64,000 bases of DNA from positions 496,001 to 560,000 of the forward strand of contig JAWKRG010000005.1 in NCBI GenBank assembly GCA_041389725.1. Direction: 5' to 3'. This document shows positions 60,773 to 64,000 of this stretch, in pieces (the first letter of the stretch is position 1; every line of letters begins with the position of its first letter). The position numbers and the translations under genes are program-made. Below the pieces are notes generated by a model. That model was not told where the DNA came from, did not search any database, and worked only from the letters and a program-made list of their open reading frames with translations. The stretch is from Polyangiaceae bacterium. Its GTDB lineage: Bacteria; Myxococcota_A; Polyangia; Polyangiales; Polyangiaceae.

Positions 60773-63244
60773 GTGCGTCGCCTGAGAAGTGGGAGGCCAG
60801 GACTACTGGCCCTGACCGTGTGGGTGGGAGTGGAAGCTCAGGCCTGGGCGGCGGCCGCGCCCGTCTACGCCACCGCGCCCGCAGCGGCGGGGCAGAGCGC
60901 CCTCGCCGTCGGCTTCGACGCCAAAGGCACCCTTCGCGCCAAGTTGTGCGCCGCGGGTCCATGCAACGTCGACGGCGGCCACCCCATCGAAGTGCCATCG
61001 GGCTACATGGAGCGCGCGGCCAAGTCCACGCTCACCGTCGTGCCCTTGGGCAAGGGGCGTCGCGCCATCGTCGTCAAGTTACCCGGCGCGACTGACGAAC
61101 GCGCGTGGCAAGGTGTCTACGCATCCGCCATCGGAAAGCGCGAGCTGGTCACGGTGTTCCAAGGGGAGACCGGGCTCATCGAAGGCGAGTGGGGCGAGCG
61201 CCACGGTCCCATGCTGCAAGTGAGCGAACCGCGCACTGACGGAACCCGCACCTTGCTCGTGGGCGAGGCTCGCGAAGATCTGAATCTGTGCGGAAGGCCG
61301 ACCATCCTCTCGCCGCGTCTGCTCTCGCCCAACGACTTGACGTTGAAACCGGCGAAGGTGCAGCGCCTTCCGCCCATGGAGCGAGACGTGGCCACGGTGC
61401 TCACCGCCGAAGCCGTCACTGAAGCCGCGAGCGGTCTGCCGCTCTTGCGTGCCCTGGGTGCCTCGAGTGCAACCGGGGATCCGAAAGCGCTCACGGATGG
61501 CGATCCGGACACAGCTTGGTCCGAGAATCGTGGGGGCGATGGGCGCGGCGAGCTGGTGATGATGGCAGCGCCTCACGAACTGCCGCTGACGGGGTTCGAG
61601 TTCGTCGTGCGTCCCGCCAGCAAAGAGCTGGTCGATGGAGCATCGCCGCGGTCCTTCTTCTTGGCGACGGACAAGCAGCTGTATCGCGTAGAAATCGCCA
61701 AGGACGCGTGGCTCAGCCCGGGTGCGCGCTATCAGGTCACGCTGCCAGCGTCCGTGCAGACGGGGTGCGTCGCCCTGGTGCTGGACACGGCATTCTCCAC
61801 GAGCAAGAAAGCGCGCGTGTCGATGGCGGAGCTTTCCGCGCGCACCGAGGTGGACGCGCAAGGCATCGCTGGTTTGGTGGGGGCGCTCGCGGGTGGGGGG
61901 CAACGCTCGCAGACGGCTGCAGCCGCGCTCACGCTTCTGGGTAGCAGCGCCTTTGAGGCGGTGGCGAAAGCATACAAGGGACTCGACGAGGGTGGGCGCC
62001 GCACGGCGCTCGAAGTGATGGATCACGCGCCCTGCGAGCAGAGCGCGTCAGTGTACGTCGACGCCCTGATCGGCCCCTTCGCCGCGCACCGCACCCACGC
62101 CTTGGCGCGTCTGCCGCGTTGCGCCGATGCCGCACAAAGCGCGGTGGAAGCGGCGATGGATCGAGAGCCGCGGCACATGCTGCGCTTGGCCGCGGCGCTG
62201 GCGGACATTGCGCCAGCACGCGCCGTGCACGTGATCTTGCCGCGGCTGGCCCGCGCGAAAGGGCAGCAACGCCGCGTGCTGCGCTTCGCGCTTGGGCGTG
62301 CGGCATCCAGCTCACGCGCGAGTGCGGCGCTGCGCAGCGCTCTCGGGGATGCGTCCTTGGCGCCCGAGAGCACCCTGGACTTGCTACGCGCACTAGGGCC
62401 ACGCGTGGGCGATCACGGCAAGAGCGCCGTCGACGCGCTGTTGCGGGTCCCGAGTACCGGCTTTCGAGAGCGCTACTTGCGCCTTGAGCCCGCGGGACAT
62501 CTCGCACCCATCGACGCGCGCGCGAAGGCGCTCGTGGCCGAAGCCCTGACTCGTGACGCGAACAAGCACGTGCGAACGCGCGCCGCCGAAGTCATCGCGG
62601 TGCCGACGTTGTTTCAGAATGAGTTGATGCAGGCGCTCTCGGACCCCGAAGTCAGGGTTCGCGAAGCGGCTGCGGTCGCTCTGACGCATCCGCGGGGTCA
62701 GTTCGCGTCCCAAGCCCTCGTGGTGCGGCTACAGAGCGATGCGTGGCCCATCGTGCGCGCGGCCGCCGCTGACGCCCTCGCCAAGCTGCCGTCCAATCCT
62801 GGTGTGGACGCTGCTCTGGGGGACGCAACCACGGACGAATCACGGCACGTGCGTGGACCCGCGTTGACGGCCCTGGGGGCGCGGCGCGCGCGTAGCCAAG
62901 CGCCGAAGGTGCGGGCGCGTTTGGAGATGGACGACGAGAGCCCCGACGTGCGCGCTCGCGCCGCCGAAGCGCTCGGCTTGATGTGCGACCGCGACGCAGT
63001 GGAGCTGCTCACGCGGTCCGCGCGCAAGCTCTCCGACCCGATGCTGCCTGCGGAGGAGCGCGGGGTCAGCACCATGTCCCTGGGTGCCCTCGGCCGTCTG
63101 CGACCGCCGGACCTCGAGCGCCGCCTTGCGCCCTTGCGCGCCAAGGGTGCATCCCACACCGCCCGCGCCGCCGCGGAAGCCACTCTGCGATCCTCGGGCA
63201 GCTGTCCTCCTTCGAGGATTCCGAAGCGTCATGGCAGACGTTGA
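60773..63244 (+). CDS. Exported HEAT-repeat protein with discoidin-like domain
   Basis: An 823-residue exported protein (GTG start 13 bases after the preceding stop; signal peptide ending AWAAAAP). A beta-rich N-terminal domain is followed by a discoidin-like module (about 220-365: ALGASSATGDPKALTDGDPD, TAWSE, LTGFEFVVRPA). HEAT repeats fill the C-terminal half (PEVRVREAAAVALTHPRGQ, WPIVRAAAADALAKLPSN, SPDVRARAAEALGLM). It is probably periplasmic or surface-bound and works as a scaffold. Confidence 0.82.
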   Translation: MRRLRSGRPGLLALTVWVGVEAQAWAAAAPVYATAPAAAGQSALAVGFDAKGTLRAKLCAAGPCNVDGGHPIEVPSGYMERAAKSTLTVVPLGKGRRAIVVKLPGATDERAWQGVYASAIGKRELVTVFQGETGLIEGEWGERHGPMLQVSEPRTDGTRTLLVGEAREDLNLCGRPTILSPRLLSPNDLTLKPAKVQRLPPMERDVATVLTAEAVTEAASGLPLLRALGASSATGDPKALTDGDPDTAWSENRGGDGRGELVMMAAPHELPLTGFEFVVRPASKELVDGASPRSFFLATDKQLYRVEIAKDAWLSPGARYQVTLPASVQTGCVALVLDTAFSTSKKARVSMAELSARTEVDAQGIAGLVGALAGGGQRSQTAAAALTLLGSSAFEAVAKAYKGLDEGGRRTALEVMDHAPCEQSASVYVDALIGPFAAHRTHALARLPRCADAAQSAVEAAMDREPRHMLRLAAALADIAPARAVHVILPRLARAKGQQRRVLRFALGRAASSSRASAALRSALGDASLAPESTLDLLRALGPRVGDHGKSAVDALLRVPSTGFRERYLRLEPAGHLAPIDARAKALVAEALTRDANKHVRTRAAEVIAVPTLFQNELMQALSDPEVRVREAAAVALTHPRGQFASQALVVRLQSDAWPIVRAAAADALAKLPSNPGVDAALGDATTDESRHVRGPALTALGARRARSQAPKVRARLEMDDESPDVRARAAEALGLMCDRDAVELLTRSARKLSDPMLPAEERGVSTMSLGALGRLRPPDLERRLAPLRAKGASHTARAAAEATLRSSGSCPPSRIPKRHGRR

Positions 63245-63330
63245 CGAGGATCGCACTCCCTCGCACTAGATTTCGCAGCGTCACGGCGGTCGCAGACACT
63301 GACCCTGGTTTTTGCTAAGAGGAGGCCACC

Positions 63331-64000
63331 ATGTCCTGGATTCTAGTCACGGGTGCGTCGGGTTTCGTCGGATCACGGTTGGTGCATGCGCTCGTCGAAC
63401 GCGGTGAGCACGTCAAAGCGTTCGTACGTGCGGGCTCGAGTCTGCGTCAGTTGCAAGGGCTACCAGCGGATCGCTGTCGCATCGCCGTCGGTGACATCAC
63501 CGTCGAGCACACGGTGTACCGAGCTTTGGCCGATTGCGACCGCCTCTACCACGTGGCTTCTAGCTTCAAGATGTGGGACCCCCACCCCGAGCACATTCTG
63601 GGACCCGCCGTGGAAGGGACTCGCGCCACGCTCACCGCGGCGCGCAAGCGTGGCTTGGAAAAGATCGTCGTCACCAGCAGTGTTGCCGCGCTGGGGACCA
63701 CGAGCAGCAGCGATTCGATGGACGAGAGCCACGAGTTCAACCTGGCGGATCCCGAGACCTACATCCTGTCCAAGTACGAAGCCCTGCGTGTCACCGAGGA
63801 GATGGTCGACGAGGGACTGCCCATCGTCAGCGTGCTGCCAGCGGGCATCTTCGGTCCCGGCGACTGGAAGCCGACGCCCTCGGGGCAGAGCATTCTCACG
63901 TATCTGAAGCTCGGCGCACGCATGCGTCCCCCCGTCACCGAAGGTGGGTTGAACATCGTGGACGTGGACGACGTAGTGCAGGGTCACATGCTGGCCATGG
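63331..64000 (+). CDS. Extended SDR NAD-dependent epimerase/reductase (partial)
   Basis: The first 223 residues of a short-chain dehydrogenase that runs off the window's end. The ATG has AGAGGAGG 5 bases upstream. The Rossmann NAD(P) motif is TGASGFVG (7-14), VTSSVAAL is the catalytic Ser region, and YILSK (Tyr144, Lys148) the catalytic pair. SVLPAGIFGPGDWKPTPSGQ and NIVDVDDVVQGHMLAM complete the dihydroflavonol-reductase/epimerase pattern. The substrate cannot be assigned. Confidence 0.9.
   Translation, partial: MSWILVTGASGFVGSRLVHALVERGEHVKAFVRAGSSLRQLQGLPADRCRIAVGDITVEHTVYRALADCDRLYHVASSFKMWDPHPEHILGPAVEGTRATLTAARKRGLEKIVVTSSVAALGTTSSSDSMDESHEFNLADPETYILSKYEALRVTEEMVDEGLPIVSVLPAGIFGPGDWKPTPSGQSILTYLKLGARMRPPVTEGGLNIVDVDDVVQGHMLAM

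Noticed and set aside
1..64000. tRNA or rRNA genes
   Set aside because: Reading by eye, I found no cloverleaf with a convincing T-loop and acceptor stem, nor any rRNA-like conserved segment; a covariance-model search would settle it.

Overview
The window is 64 kb of very GC-rich bacterial DNA. Several traits point to a myxobacterium of the Sorangium/Polyangium type (Polyangia): many secreted lipoproteins with long Gly/Ser/Thr linkers, a eukaryote-like Ser/Thr kinase, SUMF1-type lipoproteins, a CdnL/CarD regulator, a lysine/alanine-rich histone-H1-like protein, an AgmX/PglI-type TonB-like protein and HEAT-repeat proteins. This assignment is inference from gene content, as no rRNA is present. 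I saw no tRNA, CRISPR array or intact insertion sequence.

Layout. 1-10.3 kb is mostly housekeeping: the tail of a PEGA protein, a thioredoxin-like lipoprotein, trmL, two zinc-ribbon membrane proteins, rnc, a parvulin-type isomerase, a solitary DNA methyltransferase and trpS. 10.3-16.7 kb holds cdnL with a readable sigma70-type promoter and a 16-bp palindrome, two minisatellites, an OmpA-type lipoprotein, the histone-like gene with its own promoter, and a DHH phosphoesterase whose motifs appear permuted. 16.75-22.7 kb is a compact five-gene minus-strand operon: TPR/PEGA-like protein, two SUMF1-like lipoproteins lacking the active-site cysteines, a membrane Ser/Thr kinase, and a lipoprotein with a SecD P1-like domain. 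22.8-34.8 kb is an accessory zone of lipoproteins with tandem paralogues, two decayed gene copies and paralogous predicted leaderless promoters. 34.9-41.1 kb has purC, an ATPase of the archaeal-ATPase/DUF234 type under a strong inverted repeat, a DUF4272 protein and a HipBA toxin-antitoxin pair. 41.1-49.7 kb has a caspase/gingipain-like lipoprotein with a lamin-tail domain, a VWA lipoprotein, a thiolase, and an operon joining a metallo-beta-lactamase-fold hydrolase, a FliH/SctL-like stator protein and a site-2 protease. 49.8-64 kb has a HEAT protein, coaD with an aspartyl-protease-like lipoprotein, an HNH nuclease, an AgmX-type lipoprotein next to an RND transporter, a double-GNAT protein, a large HEAT protein and the start of an SDR epimerase.

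The most unusual structural signal is at gene 3' ends. In three places one gene (Y) lies between a gene X and a partial copy of X's 3' end in the same orientation (X-Y-tailX). In addition, many stop codons carry short tandem duplications that start at or span the stop. Together these suggest that 3' ends in this genome are preferred sites for duplication or insertion.
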